Assembly (NCBI RefSeq): GCF_900110655.1
Contig: NZ_FOEQ01000003.1
Location: forward strand, 605,137 to 669,136
DNA length: 64,000 nucleotides
Direction: 5' to 3'
DNA from: Pseudomonas soli
GTDB taxonomy: Bacteria > Pseudomonadota > Gammaproteobacteria > Pseudomonadales > Pseudomonadaceae
Positions 12,416-21,656 of the stretch are shown here, piece by piece. The notes under the pieces are model-generated. The model was not told the DNA's origin. It saw nothing but the letters and a program-made list of their open reading frames with translations, and made no database searches. A program made the position numbers and the translations under genes. How positions within the stretch are numbered: position 1 is the first letter of the stretch; each line of letters begins with the position of its first letter.

Positions 12416-14419
12416 ATGAGTTCTGCCTCCCTGACAAAGCCCCCCGCCGAGCGGGTACGGGTCAATCGCGTGGTGTTCTACACCTCGGCGCTGATGATCC
12501 TCGTTCTGACTGCCTTGCTGATCGCTGTACCCGAAGCCGCCGGCCAGGTGCTGGGCGTCGCCCAGAAATGGCTGACCCGCACCTTTGGCTGGTACTACAT
12601 GCTGGTCATCTGTGGTTACCTGCTGTTCGTCGTCTACCTGGCCTTCTCCGACTTCGGCAAGCTCAAGCTGGGCGGCAAGGACGACACCCCGGACTTCAGC
12701 TACGGCGCCTGGGCCGGCATGCTGTTCTCCTCTGGTATCGGTATCTCGCTGCTGTACTTCGGTGCCTCCGAGCCGCTGGATCACTACTTCAACCCGCCGG
12801 AAGGCACGCCTGCCAGCCTCGAGGCCGCGCGCCAAGGCTTGCAACTGACTTTCCTGCACTGGGGCCTGCACGGCTGGGCGATCTACGCCTTGGTCGGCCT
12901 TGCCGTGGGTTACTTCGCCTACCGCCATAACCAGCCATTGGCACTGCGCTCGGCGTTGTATCCGCTGGTCGGCGAGCGTTGGGTCAAGGGCGGTGCCGGC
13001 CATGCCGTGGACATCTTCGGCATGTTCGTCACCCTGCTGGGCCTCGTGACCAACCTGGGTATCGGCTCGATGCAGGTGGCCTCGGGCCTGGAATACCTGT
13101 TCGGCATGGACCACAGCAAGACCAACCTGCTGGTGGTGATCCTGGTCATGGCCGGCGTAGCCACCGTGGCCGCGGTGTCGGGCGTGGAGAATGGCATCCG
13201 CCGCCTGTCCAACCTGAACATCCTGCTGTTCAGCGGCCTGCTGATCTTCGTGCTGCTGGCCGGCAATACCCTGCACCTGCTCAACGGCTTCGTGCAGAAC
13301 ATCGGTGACTACCTCAACGGCGTCGTGCTGAAGACCTTCGACCTGTATGTGTATGAAGGCGACAACGACAAGTCCGAGCGCTGGCTGGGCCTGTGGACCG
13401 TGTTCTACTGGGCCTGGTGGATCTCCTGGGGCCCGTTCGTCGGCATGTTCATTGCCCGTATCTCCAAGGGCCGGACCGTGCGTCAGCTGGTCAGCGGCGT
13501 GCTGCTGATCCCGCTGGGCTTCACCCTGGCCTGGCTGTCGATCTTCGGCAACACCGCGCTGGACCTGGTGATCAACCAAGGCGCGGTGGAACTGGGCAAG
13601 ACCGCGCTCGAACAGCCATCGATGTCTATCTACCAGCTGCTGGAATTCTTCCCGGCCGCCAAGATCGTCATCGGCCTGGCAGTGTTCGTCGGCTTCGTGC
13701 TGTTCCTCACCCCGGCCGACTCCGGCGCGGTGATGATGGCCAACCTGTCGTGCAAAGGCGGCAAGGTCGACGAAGACGCCCCGCACTGGATGGTGGTGTT
13801 CTGGTCGGTGGTCATCACCCTGGTCACCATCGGCCTGCTGTTCGCCGGTAACTTCGAAGCCATGCAGACCATGGTGGTACTGGCCGGCCTGCCGTTCTCG
13901 GTGGTCCTGGTGCTGTTCATGTTCGGCCTGATGAAGGCGATGAAGCAGGACGTCGCGGTCGAGAGCGAGCGCGCCGAACTGGCCGCCCGTGGTCGCCGCG
14001 GTTTCAGCGAGCGTCTCAGCCAGCTGGACCTGCAGCCGACCCAGGCCGTGGTGCAGCGGTTCATGGACAAACAGGTCAGCCCGGCGCTGAAAGAAGCCGC
14101 CGAGCAGCTGCGTACCCTGGGCTTCGAGGTCGAGACCCGGGTAGGCCAGTCGCGCAACATGATGGGCCTGCGTGTGATGATGGAAGAGGGCAACCCCTTC
14201 GTCTACGAGGCCAGCCTGGATGGCTACCTGGCCGCGCCGAGCGAGGCGCCGGTCGAGGGCGAGCCGGAAGTGCAGCAGCGCTTCTACCGCGCCGAGGTGT
14301 ACCTGCACGACGGCAGCCAGGAGTACGACCTGATGGGCTTCACCCGCGAGCAGATCGTGCGTGATGTGCTTGATCAGTTCGAAAGCCACCGCCAGTTGCT
14401 GGGACGTGTGTACAGCTGA
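12416..14419 (+). CDS. betT: Choline transporter BetT (BCCT family)
   Basis: 667 residues. Twelve hydrophobic segments cover about residues 10-510, with the BCCT signature region WTVFYWAWWISWGPFVGMFIARIS. They are followed by a hydrophilic cytoplasmic C-terminal domain of about 150 residues. This length and long tail are typical of the proton-driven choline carriers of the BetT type, in which the tail senses osmotic strength. Divergent from betIBA, it supplies the substrate for BetA. A strong terminator follows. Confidence 0.95.
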   Translation: MSSASLTKPPAERVRVNRVVFYTSALMILVLTALLIAVPEAAGQVLGVAQKWLTRTFGWYYMLVICGYLLFVVYLAFSDFGKLKLGGKDDTPDFSYGAWAGMLFSSGIGISLLYFGASEPLDHYFNPPEGTPASLEAARQGLQLTFLHWGLHGWAIYALVGLAVGYFAYRHNQPLALRSALYPLVGERWVKGGAGHAVDIFGMFVTLLGLVTNLGIGSMQVASGLEYLFGMDHSKTNLLVVILVMAGVATVAAVSGVENGIRRLSNLNILLFSGLLIFVLLAGNTLHLLNGFVQNIGDYLNGVVLKTFDLYVYEGDNDKSERWLGLWTVFYWAWWISWGPFVGMFIARISKGRTVRQLVSGVLLIPLGFTLAWLSIFGNTALDLVINQGAVELGKTALEQPSMSIYQLLEFFPAAKIVIGLAVFVGFVLFLTPADSGAVMMANLSCKGGKVDEDAPHWMVVFWSVVITLVTIGLLFAGNFEAMQTMVVLAGLPFSVVLVLFMFGLMKAMKQDVAVESERAELAARGRRGFSERLSQLDLQPTQAVVQRFMDKQVSPALKEAAEQLRTLGFEVETRVGQSRNMMGLRVMMEEGNPFVYEASLDGYLAAPSEAPVEGEPEVQQRFYRAEVYLHDGSQEYDLMGFTREQIVRDVLDQFESHRQLLGRVYS

Positions 14420-14437
14420 TATCGGCTGATATCAGGC

Positions 14438-14470
14438 AAGGGCCCGGTTCGTGAGAGCCGGGCCCTTTTT
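14438..14470 (+). terminator. Rho-independent terminator after betT
   Basis: GGGCCCGG / CCGGGCCC stem followed by a run of T, 18 bp past the betT stop codon. Confidence 0.9.
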
Positions 14471-14525
14471 GTTTTCGTTGTCAGTGGGTGGCTGCCTCCA
14501 GGAGGTTCTCCCGAGGCACAGGGGA

Positions 14526-15308
14526 TCATTGTTTTCTGAGAGGGCTCGCATTCGTGTAGCGGCCTTGCCTGCCGTGGGCGGGCATGGCCTGGTTACCGCG
14601 TTCGGCGATCATCTGTCGCAGGCTGATCAACTCGATCCCCTGGCTCTTGAGCCGGGGAATCTCTTGCGCCAGGACGCTCAGTGTCTGCGGATATGGGTGC
14701 CCAATCAGTACCGCCGAACCCTGCTTGCGGGCCACCTCGATACCAAGACGCAGTTGCCCGGCAATGGCCTCGTTCGTTCGTACGTCGTCAAGAAAAACAT
14801 CCCGCGAGAGATGCGCCAACCCTAGCGCCTGGGCCTCTGCCGCCGCCACCGTCGCCGCACTGGTGCGGCTGTCGACGAAGAACAGATGGCGGCGTTGCAG
14901 TTCACCCATCAACCACGTCATGGGCTCGCGCTGGGCGGTCATGCGGCTGCCCATGTGGTTGTTGATGCCGGCGGCGTAGGGCACCTTGACCAGGGCGGCA
15001 TCCAGGCGCCGGGCCAGTTCGTCGAGGGCGATGCCTGGGTGCCAGGCGTAGGGCCCGGTGGCAGGGTCCATGGGCATGTGCAGGATCACCGTGCGCCCAG
15101 CCTTGTGGGCCTGGTGGGCGAAGTCGGTGGCGTGCGGGGTGTCGGGCATGATCGCCATGGTCACCGGGCCGGGCAGGGCGAGCGTACGGCTGTCGCGTTC
15201 GCTGCTCTGGCCCAGGTCGTCGATGATGATGCTCATGTAGGCCTTGGCCGGGGCCGCTTGTGCAACGCCGGCCAGCAGGCAGAACAGCAGGGACAGCAGA
15301 TAACGCAT
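14526..15308 (-). CDS. Secreted divergent polysaccharide deacetylase (YibQ family)
   Basis: 260 residues. A signal peptide (MRYLLSLLFCLLAGVAQA) leads into a NodB-like barrel of the divergent polysaccharide deacetylase type: IIIDDLGQS (metal-binding Asp region), ILHMPMDP, INNHMGSRMT, and FFVDSRT and VLIGHPYP later. The family is periplasmic; its substrate is not established. It lies 8 bp after ctpA on the same strand and probably shares its transcript, consistent with a cell-wall role. Confidence 0.88.
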   Translation of the reverse strand: MRYLLSLLFCLLAGVAQAAPAKAYMSIIIDDLGQSSERDSRTLALPGPVTMAIMPDTPHATDFAHQAHKAGRTVILHMPMDPATGPYAWHPGIALDELARRLDAALVKVPYAAGINNHMGSRMTAQREPMTWLMGELQRRHLFFVDSRTSAATVAAAEAQALGLAHLSRDVFLDDVRTNEAIAGQLRLGIEVARKQGSAVLIGHPYPQTLSVLAQEIPRLKSQGIELISLRQMIAERGNQAMPAHGRQGRYTNASPLRKQ

Positions 15309-15316
15309 GGCGGGTA

Positions 15317-16645
15317 TCAGTCACCCTTGGTGATGTTCAGGCCCTTGAGCAGGCTGAGGGCCTGGCTGAGCTGGAAGTCGTTGTCCTGTGGGCGATCCTT
15401 GCGCTTGGTACTGCCGGTCGGTCGGTCGGCGCCGCCGTTGCCGTTGCCCAGGTGACCCTGCAGGTCGGCTTCCTTGAAGTTGTCGTTGTCGGCTTCGGCG
15501 GTCAGCTTGGCCGGGCGCACTTCGATGTCCGGGACGATGCCCTGGGCCTGGATCGAGCGGCCATTGGGGGTAAAGTACAGAGCGGTGGTGAGCTTCAGCG
15601 CACGGTCGTTGGCCAACGGCAGTACGGTCTGCACCGAGCCCTTGCCGAAACTGTCGGTGCCCATCAGTACGGCGCGCTTCTGGTCCTGCAGGGCGCCGGC
15701 GACGATCTCCGAGGCCGAGGCGCTGCCGCCGTTGATCAATACCACCAGTGGCACGCCTTCGCTGGCATCGGCCGGGTCGGCGGAGTAGCGCAGTTCGGAA
15801 TTGGCGATGCGGCCCTTGGTGTAGACGATCAGGCCTTTGGTGAGGAAGTGGTCGGCCACTTCGACCGCCGACTGCAGCACGCCGCCGGGGTTGTTGCGCA
15901 GGTCGAGGACCACGCCGCGCAGCTTCTTGCCGTTGTCCTTGCGCAGCTTGGCCAGGGCCTTGCCCACCTCGTCGCCGGTCTTGACCTGGAACTGGGTGAT
16001 GCGGATGTAGCCGTAGTCGTTCTCCAGCAACTGGCTCTTGACGCTCTTGACCTGGATCACCGCCCGGGCCAGCGTCACGTCGAACGGCGTGCCGCCGTCG
16101 CGCACCAGGGTGAGGGTGATCTTCTCGCCGATCTTGCCGCGCATCTTGTCCACGGCCTCGGTCATGGTCTGGCCACGGGTCGGCGCGCCGTTGATCTTGA
16201 CGATCAGGTCGCCGGCCTCGATGCCGGCGCGGGAGGCCGGTGTGTCGTCGATGGGCGAGACAACCTTGACGAAGCCGTCCTCCATGCCGACCTCTATGCC
16301 CAGTCCGCCGAACTCACCGCTGGTGCTTTCCTGCAGCTCCTGGAAGTCTTCGGGGCCGAGGTAGGCCGAGTGTGGGTCGAGGTTGCTGAGCATGCCCTTG
16401 ATGGCGTTTTCCAGCAGGGTCTTGTCGTCGACCGGTTCCACATAAGCCGCCTTGATGCGGTCCATGACCTCGGCGAAAGTACGCAGCTCCTCCAGCGGCA
16501 AGGGTGCCTTGGCGGTCACCTCGGTGGCCGGCACCGCGGCCTGCTTGGCCCCTGGCTTGGCCGGTTCGGCGGCAATGGCCAACGGCGCGCCGATGACCAG
16601 GGCGATGGTCAGGGCCAGCTGGGTGAGACGAGGCGAGTGCAGCAT
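15317..16645 (-). CDS. ctpA: Carboxyl-terminal processing protease CtpA (S41 family)
   Basis: 442 residues: signal peptide (RLTQLALTIALVIGAPLAIAA), PDZ domain at about 110-195 (GLGIEVG, AGDLIVKING), then the S41 serine protease core with catalytic Ser in SASASE (308-313) and catalytic Lys 335 in FGKGSVQ. In P. aeruginosa the CtpA protease degrades cell-wall cross-link hydrolases; here it likewise sits in an envelope cluster beside an EnvC-type activator. The ATG at 16645 is used because it directly precedes the signal peptide. Confidence 0.93.
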   Translation of the reverse strand: MLHSPRLTQLALTIALVIGAPLAIAAEPAKPGAKQAAVPATEVTAKAPLPLEELRTFAEVMDRIKAAYVEPVDDKTLLENAIKGMLSNLDPHSAYLGPEDFQELQESTSGEFGGLGIEVGMEDGFVKVVSPIDDTPASRAGIEAGDLIVKINGAPTRGQTMTEAVDKMRGKIGEKITLTLVRDGGTPFDVTLARAVIQVKSVKSQLLENDYGYIRITQFQVKTGDEVGKALAKLRKDNGKKLRGVVLDLRNNPGGVLQSAVEVADHFLTKGLIVYTKGRIANSELRYSADPADASEGVPLVVLINGGSASASEIVAGALQDQKRAVLMGTDSFGKGSVQTVLPLANDRALKLTTALYFTPNGRSIQAQGIVPDIEVRPAKLTAEADNDNFKEADLQGHLGNGNGGADRPTGSTKRKDRPQDNDFQLSQALSLLKGLNITKGD

Positions 16646-16732
16646 GTCGAACGAACTCCTGATCCTGTTGGTGCTCCCAGCGGGAGCATCGGCGCCGCCG
16701 TTTCGTGGATGGCGCCGTAAAAGTAGCACTAA

Positions 16733-18034
16733 CTAACCTCGGCACCATTGCGCGGGGTCGGTGGGCTGGCCCTGCTGGCGAATCGCGAAGTACAGGCCGG
16801 CGCTGTCCTGGCCACCACTGTCGCCGACCGTGGAAATGGCCTCGCCGGCCTTGACGATGTCGCCGGCGCTCTTGAGCAGGCTCTGGTTGTGGCCGTACAG
16901 GCTCAGGTAGCCATTGCCATGGTCGAGAATGACCAGAAGTCCAGCGCCGCGCAACCAGTCGGCGAACACCACCCGCCCGCCATGCACGGCGCGTACCTGG
17001 GTGCCCGCACTGGCGCTGATCATCACCCCGTCCCACTTGGCCCGCGCATCACCGCCGCGGGTGTCACCGAAGCGTGCCAGCAATCGACCATTGACCGGCC
17101 ATGGAAGTTTTCCCCGTGCCGAAGAAAATGCGCCGCCATAGCTGGCCGTGTCGCTGGAAACCACCGGGCCCAAGGTAGTCCGGGCCTTCTTTGGGGCTTC
17201 CTCGGGTTCCTGGCTGCGGCGCGCGGCGGCCAAAGCCTGCGCCTTACGGCGTTTCTCTTCTTCCTGTTTGGCCAGCAGTGCCCGCTGACGTGCCTCTTCG
17301 GCCTCGCGTGCCTGGCGGGCGAGGGTTTCCTCAATGGTCTTGAGCACCTTGCTCAGGTCGGCCTGGTCCTGCTCGCGGCTCTGAAGTTTCTGGTCGCGCT
17401 CCTTCATGTCGTTGCTGAGCTTGGCCAGCACCTGTTGGCGCTTGTCGCGTTCGGCGACAAGGGCCAGACGCTGAGTGTCGAGCTCGGCACGTTGTGCCAG
17501 CAACTGCTGCTGGTGGCCGGCGATGTCCTGCTCGACGTTGGCCAACTGGCGCAAGGTCTCGTTGAAGGTGCGCAACTGGTCCATGCGCGCTTTGCTGAGA
17601 TAGTCGTAATAGGTGAGGGTACGGGCGAACTTCTCGGGATTCTGCTGGTTCAGCAGCAGCTTGAGGTATTCCTCGCGACCGTTGTTCTGGTAGGCCGAAC
17701 GGGCCTGGATGGCAATCAGGCGTTGCTGTTCAACGCGGGCGCTCTGGAGTTTTTTTTTCTCGTGGTCAAGGCGCTCCAGCTCGCCCTCGGTCTTTTTTAG
17801 TTCTTGCTGCAGAGCCTCCACCTGTTTCTCGAGGTTGCCGATATCGGTCTCGGTGGCCTTGAGGTCTTTCTGCACGCCGGACTTTTCCTCTTGGAGCTTG
17901 CCCAGCATCTTTTTCAGCTCGGCGATGTCCTGGCGGGTGGCGTCCAGCTGTTGTTGGGTCTGCGCGCGCTCATCGGCAGCGAAGGCCGGAGCAAGCAGGC
18001 ATGACAGGGCGAGTAGGAACAGGGCGCGGAGCAT
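16733..18034 (-). CDS. envC: EnvC-type murein hydrolase activator (LytM-domain)
   Basis: 433 residues: signal peptide (MLRALFLLALSCLLAPAFA), a long coiled coil (about 22-250, rich in Q, E, K, L) and a C-terminal LytM/M23 domain (about 315-430). The LytM metal sites look degenerate: KWDGVMI stands where active enzymes have HxGxD, although YGHN near the end is kept. This matches EnvC, which activates cell-division amidases rather than cutting peptidoglycan. A run of nine T in the plus strand (17750-17758) encodes the Lys-Lys-Lys at the coiled coil. Confidence 0.9.
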   Translation of the reverse strand: MLRALFLLALSCLLAPAFAADERAQTQQQLDATRQDIAELKKMLGKLQEEKSGVQKDLKATETDIGNLEKQVEALQQELKKTEGELERLDHEKKKLQSARVEQQRLIAIQARSAYQNNGREEYLKLLLNQQNPEKFARTLTYYDYLSKARMDQLRTFNETLRQLANVEQDIAGHQQQLLAQRAELDTQRLALVAERDKRQQVLAKLSNDMKERDQKLQSREQDQADLSKVLKTIEETLARQAREAEEARQRALLAKQEEEKRRKAQALAAARRSQEPEEAPKKARTTLGPVVSSDTASYGGAFSSARGKLPWPVNGRLLARFGDTRGGDARAKWDGVMISASAGTQVRAVHGGRVVFADWLRGAGLLVILDHGNGYLSLYGHNQSLLKSAGDIVKAGEAISTVGDSGGQDSAGLYFAIRQQGQPTDPAQWCRG

Positions 18035-18086
18035 GGGGTTGGGCGTACCAGGGATGGAGACTGGCCTAGTATGCCCGCGCAGCCGT

Positions 18087-18124
18087 GCAAAAAAAACGCC
18101 CAGCGGCGTGTGCGGCGGGGCGTT
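18087..18124 (-). terminator. Rho-independent terminator after gpmI
   Basis: AACGCCC / GGGCGTT stem followed on the minus strand by a run of eight U (plus-strand A run 18089-18096). It lies between the gpmI stop and the envC start. Confidence 0.8.
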
Positions 18125-18175
18125 GGTCTGGAATTCAACTGTTTTGGGGGCCGCAAGGCAGCCCCGCTACATCGA

Positions 18176-19711
18176 TCAGGCGTCGATCAGGATCGAGGTG
18201 CCGGTCATCTCCGCCGGTTTTTCCAGCCCCAGCAGCTTGAGCATGGTCGGCGCCACGTCTGCCAGTACACCGCCGTCACGGACCTTCACGTGACGCTTGC
18301 CGACATAGATGAACGGCACCGGCTCGGTGGTATGGGCGGTGTGCGCCTGGCCGGTGCATTCGTCTTCCATCTGCTCGACGTTGCCGTGGTCGGCGGTGAT
18401 AAGCGCTTCGCCGCCGACCTTGTCCAGCGCCTCGACGATGCGACCGACGCAACCGTCCAGCGCCTCCACGGCCTTGACCGCGGCATCGAACACGCCGGTG
18501 TGGCCGACCATGTCGCCGTTGGCGTAGTTGACCACGATCACGTCATAACGCTGCTGCTCGATGGCCTCGACGATACGATCGGTGACTTCAGGGGCGCTCA
18601 TTTCCGGCTGCAGGTCGTAGGTGGCGACCTTCGGCGACGGGATCAGGATGCGTTCTTCGCCTTCGAACGGCTCTTCGCGCCCGCCCGAGAAGAAGAAAGT
18701 GACATGGGCGTACTTCTCGGTTTCGGCGATGCGCAGCTGGGTCTTGCCGTTCTTCGCCAGGTACTCGCCGAGCACGTTGTTCAGGCTGGCCGGGGCGAAA
18801 GCCGCCGGGGCCGGGATCTTCGCCGAGTACTGGGTCAGGCCGATGTAGGCCGCCAGCTTGGGCAGGCGCGCGCGCGGGAATTCGTTGAAATCGGGCTCGA
18901 CGAACACGCGTGACAGCTCGCGGGCGCGGTCGGCACGGAAGTTCATGAAGATCACGGCGTCGCCGTCTTCGACCTTGACCGCCTCGCCAATGCGCGTGGC
19001 CTTGACGAACTCGTCGCTCTCGTCGCGGGCGTAGGCGGCTTCAAGGCCGGCCACGGCGGTCGCTGCGGTGAATTCGGCGGCGCTGTCGACGATCAGATTG
19101 TAGGCGGCGCTGACGCGGTCCCAGCGGTTGTCGCGGTCCATCGCATAGTAGCGGCCGATCAGGCTGGCGATGCGGCCCTTGCCGAGCTTGGCGAAGGTGG
19201 CGTCGAGCAGCTCGATGGACGATTGCGCGCTGCGCGGCGGCGTGTCGCGGCCGTCAAGGAAGGCATGCAGGTAGATCTTTTCGGCGCCACGTTGCGCGGC
19301 CAGTTCGGCCATGGCCACCAGGTGGTCCTGGTGGCTGTGCACGCCACCGTCGGAGAGCAGGCCGAGGATGTGCACGGCCTTGCCGGCACCCACGGCCTTG
19401 TCCACTGCGCCGGTGAGCACCGGGTTTTCGAAGAAGTCGCCGTCGCGGATGGCCTTGGTCACCCGGGTGAAGTCCTGGTACACCACGCGGCCGGCGCCGA
19501 GGTTCATGTGACCGACTTCCGAGTTGCCCATCTGCCCGTCGGGCAGCCCCACGTCCATGCCGGAGCCGGAGATCAGACCATGCGGCTGGGTGGCGCGCAG
19601 GCGGTCGTAGACCGGCGTGTTGGCGGCGAAGATGGCGTTGTATTCGGGGCTTTCGCTGTGACCGAAGCCATCCAGGATGATCAGGACCAGGGGTTTAGGC
19701 GTACTCGTCAT
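18176..19711 (-). CDS. gpmI: 2,3-bisphosphoglycerate-independent phosphoglycerate mutase
   Basis: 511 residues of the alkaline-phosphatase superfamily. [10 protein letters not shown] holds the first metal Asp, followed by [14 protein letters not shown] with the catalytic Ser in NSEVGH. Later come [18 protein letters not shown] and the C-terminal metal sites TADHGN and GQAHTAH. It interconverts 3- and 2-phosphoglycerate in central carbon metabolism, with manganese. The ATG at 19711 is preferred over a TTG one codon upstream. Confidence 0.97.
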   Translation of the reverse strand: MTSTPKPLVLIILDGFGHSESPEYNAIFAANTPVYDRLRATQPHGLISGSGMDVGLPDGQMGNSEVGHMNLGAGRVVYQDFTRVTKAIRDGDFFENPVLTGAVDKAVGAGKAVHILGLLSDGGVHSHQDHLVAMAELAAQRGAEKIYLHAFLDGRDTPPRSAQSSIELLDATFAKLGKGRIASLIGRYYAMDRDNRWDRVSAAYNLIVDSAAEFTAATAVAGLEAAYARDESDEFVKATRIGEAVKVEDGDAVIFMNFRADRARELSRVFVEPDFNEFPRARLPKLAAYIGLTQYSAKIPAPAAFAPASLNNVLGEYLAKNGKTQLRIAETEKYAHVTFFFSGGREEPFEGEERILIPSPKVATYDLQPEMSAPEVTDRIVEAIEQQRYDVIVVNYANGDMVGHTGVFDAAVKAVEALDGCVGRIVEALDKVGGEALITADHGNVEQMEDECTGQAHTAHTTEPVPFIYVGKRHVKVRDGGVLADVAPTMLKLLGLEKPAEMTGTSILIDA

Positions 19712-19856
19712 CAATCAAACTCACGGTTGTTCAAAGATGATAAAGACACGCATTTTAGGGCAAATCCGCCAGCGACGGCGAATATTCCTCCCTTTGCCCG
19801 ACCAGCGCGGTCAGGCATGCAACATGAAGGCGTGTTTGCCGCCAGCCCGGTGGGCT

Positions 19857-19884
19857 TTGGCGGTCATGGGGGGCTGTGTATACT
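19857..19884 (+). promoter_or_regulatory. Sigma-70-type promoter of the rhodanese-grxC-secB genes
   Basis: TTGGCG, 16-bp spacer, TATACT, ending 33 bp before the ATG of the first gene. The -10 element is good and the -35 element weak. Confidence 0.55.
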
Positions 19885-19917
19885 GGCCGCCATTTTCAAT
19901 CGCCTGGAACACCCCTG

Positions 19918-20331
19918 ATGGTTGCTCACCTGATTCAATTCGCGACAGATCACTTCATCCTGGTGGCCATTTTCGTCGTCCTGCTGGTCCTGCTGCTGGT
20001 CAATGAAGTCCGCCGTGGCGGCCAGAGCCTGAGCAACGGCCAGCTGACCGCCCTGGTCAACGCCGACAAGGCCGTGGTGATCGATATCCGTACTGCCAAG
20101 GAATACTCGGCCGGGCATATCGTCGGTGCACTGAGCATGCCGCAGGATAAAGTGGCCGGCCGCATGACCGAGCTGGAAAAACACAAAGACAAGACCCTGA
20201 TCGTCGTCGACGCTATGGGCCAGCAGTCCGGTACCCTGTGCCGCGAACTGCTCAAGGCTGGTTACACCGCCGCCAAGCTCAGCGGTGGCGTTTCCAGCTG
20301 GAAAGCCGATAACCTGCCCCTGGTGAAGTGA
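19918..20331 (+). CDS. Membrane-anchored rhodanese-like protein (YibN type)
   Basis: 137 residues: one N-terminal membrane helix (HFILVAIFVVLLVLLLV, about 12-28) and a rhodanese fold (IDIRTAKEYSAGHIVGA; GGVSSWKADNLP). Where active rhodaneses have the catalytic Cys loop, this protein reads VVDAMGQQSG, so Asp replaces Cys and sulphur transfer by the usual mechanism is unlikely. The order yibN-grxC-secB is the same as in E. coli, which supports orthology. The ATG at 19918 is preferred; the upstream in-frame start would overlap the promoter. Confidence 0.88.
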   Translation: MVAHLIQFATDHFILVAIFVVLLVLLLVNEVRRGGQSLSNGQLTALVNADKAVVIDIRTAKEYSAGHIVGALSMPQDKVAGRMTELEKHKDKTLIVVDAMGQQSGTLCRELLKAGYTAAKLSGGVSSWKADNLPLVK

Positions 20332-20332
20332 T

Positions 20333-20587
20333 ATGAAGCCCGTCATCGTCTATTCCAGCGACTACTGCCCCTACTGCATCCGCGCCAAGTACCTGCTCGA
20401 GAGCAAGGGCGTGGCGTTCGAGGAGATCAAGGTCGACGGCAAACCCCAGGTTCGCGCCGAAATGAGCCAGAAGGCCGGCCGTACCTCGGTGCCGCAGATC
20501 TGGATCGGCAGCACGCACGTCGGTGGATGCGATGACCTCTATGCCCTGGAGCGCGCGGGCAAGCTCGACGCGCTGCTGGCGGCCTGA
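20333..20587 (+). CDS. grxC: Glutaredoxin 3
   Basis: 84 residues with the dithiol active site CPYC (12-15), the cis-Pro TSVPQIWIG and GGCDDLYALE that binds glutathione. It reduces disulphides and glutathionylated proteins with glutathione as donor. It starts one base after the rhodanese stop codon and is followed 39 bp later by secB, so the three are probably one transcript. Confidence 0.96.
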   Translation: MKPVIVYSSDYCPYCIRAKYLLESKGVAFEEIKVDGKPQVRAEMSQKAGRTSVPQIWIGSTHVGGCDDLYALERAGKLDALLAA

Positions 20588-20626
20588 TTCGCACTGCATT
20601 CAAGAACATTAGGAAAAGGATCTGCC

Positions 20627-21112
20627 ATGACTGACCAACAGAACAACGGCGCTGGTGCTGAAGAAACCGCACCACAATTCTCCCTGCAGCGCATCTACGT
20701 GCGCGATCTGTCGTTCGAGGCTCCGAAAAGCCCGCAGATCTTCCGCCAGCAGTGGGAGCCGAGCGTATCGCTGGACCTGAACACCCGCCAGAAGGCCCTG
20801 GAAGGCGACTTCCACGAAGTGGTGCTGACCCTGTCGGTGACCGTCAAGAACGGTGACGAAGTGGCCTTCATCGCCGAAGTGCAACAGGCCGGCATCTTCC
20901 TGATCGCCAACCTCGATGCCGCTTCGATGAGCCACACCCTCGGCGCGTTCTGCCCGAACATCCTGTTCCCGTACGCCCGCGAGACCCTGGACAGCCTGGT
21001 GACCCGTGGTTCGTTCCCGGCGCTGATGCTGTCGCCGGTCAACTTCGACGCCCTGTACGCGCAAGAGATGCAGCGCATGCAGGAAGCCGGTGAAGTGCCG
21101 ACCGTGCAGTAA
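20627..21112 (+). CDS. secB: Protein-export chaperone SecB
   Basis: 161 residues, usual SecB length. Family motifs visible are [19 protein letters not shown] and [37 protein letters not shown]. SecB is a cytoplasmic tetramer that holds preproteins unfolded and hands them to SecA. AGGAAAAGGA lies just upstream of the ATG. A terminator follows. Confidence 0.97.
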   Translation: MTDQQNNGAGAEETAPQFSLQRIYVRDLSFEAPKSPQIFRQQWEPSVSLDLNTRQKALEGDFHEVVLTLSVTVKNGDEVAFIAEVQQAGIFLIANLDAASMSHTLGAFCPNILFPYARETLDSLVTRGSFPALMLSPVNFDALYAQEMQRMQEAGEVPTVQ

Positions 21113-21128
21113 TTTCTGCCGGTAAAGC

Positions 21129-21156
21129 AAAAGGCGACCTTCGTGGTCGCCTTTTT
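21129..21156 (+). terminator. Rho-independent terminator after secB
   Basis: AAAAGGCGACC / GGTCGCCTTTT stem with a short loop and T run, 17 bp past the secB stop. Confidence 0.9.
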
Positions 21157-21194
21157 CATGCCTTGCTGGTGATCGGGCCCGAGCGGCAAGCGCA

Positions 21195-21656
21195 TCAGCT
21201 TCCGGCAAACCCCTGCTGGCGCCACGCCTCGTACACCGTCACCGCCACGGTATTGGACAGGTTCAAGCTCCGGCACCCCGGCCGCATCGGCAGGCGCAGG
21301 CGTTGTTCGGCAGGCAGGCTGTCCAGCACCTCGGCCGGCAGGCCACGACTTTCAGGCCCGAACAGGAAGGCGTCACCGGGCTGGTACTCGACCTCATGAA
21401 ACGGGTGCGAGCCTTTGGTGGTGAACGCGAACAGCCGAGGCTGATTCAGGCTTTCCAGGCATTCGGCCAGGCTTTGGTGGCGCTGTAGCGTGGCATACTC
21501 GTGGTAGTCCAACCCTGCCCGGCGCAAGCGCTTGTCGTCCAGTTCGAAGCTGATGGGCTCGATCAGGTGCAGGGCGCAGCCGCTGTTGGCGCACAGGCGG
21601 ATGATGTTGCCGGTATTCGGCGGAATTTCTGGTTGAAAAAGGATGACGTGAAACAT
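21195..21656 (-). CDS. trmL: tRNA (cytidine(34)-2'-O)-methyltransferase
   Basis: 153 residues of the SPOUT fold: FHVILFQPEIPPNTGNIIRLCANSG at the N-terminus, FLFGPESRGLP and RSLNLSNTVAVTVYEAWRQ forming the C-terminal knot. TrmL methylates the wobble base of tRNA-Leu isoacceptors using S-adenosylmethionine. The ATG at 21656 gives the exact family start. It shares the palindrome CATG with the start codon of the divergent gene on the other strand, so both promoters must lie within the opposite gene or use leaderless mRNA. Confidence 0.94.
   Translation of the reverse strand: MFHVILFQPEIPPNTGNIIRLCANSGCALHLIEPISFELDDKRLRRAGLDYHEYATLQRHQSLAECLESLNQPRLFAFTTKGSHPFHEVEYQPGDAFLFGPESRGLPAEVLDSLPAEQRLRLPMRPGCRSLNLSNTVAVTVYEAWRQQGFAGS

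Noticed and set aside
12347..14389. 680-codon open frame antisense to betT
   Set aside because: The product is His/Gln/Ala-rich without domains, and the betT frame on the other strand is unmistakable.
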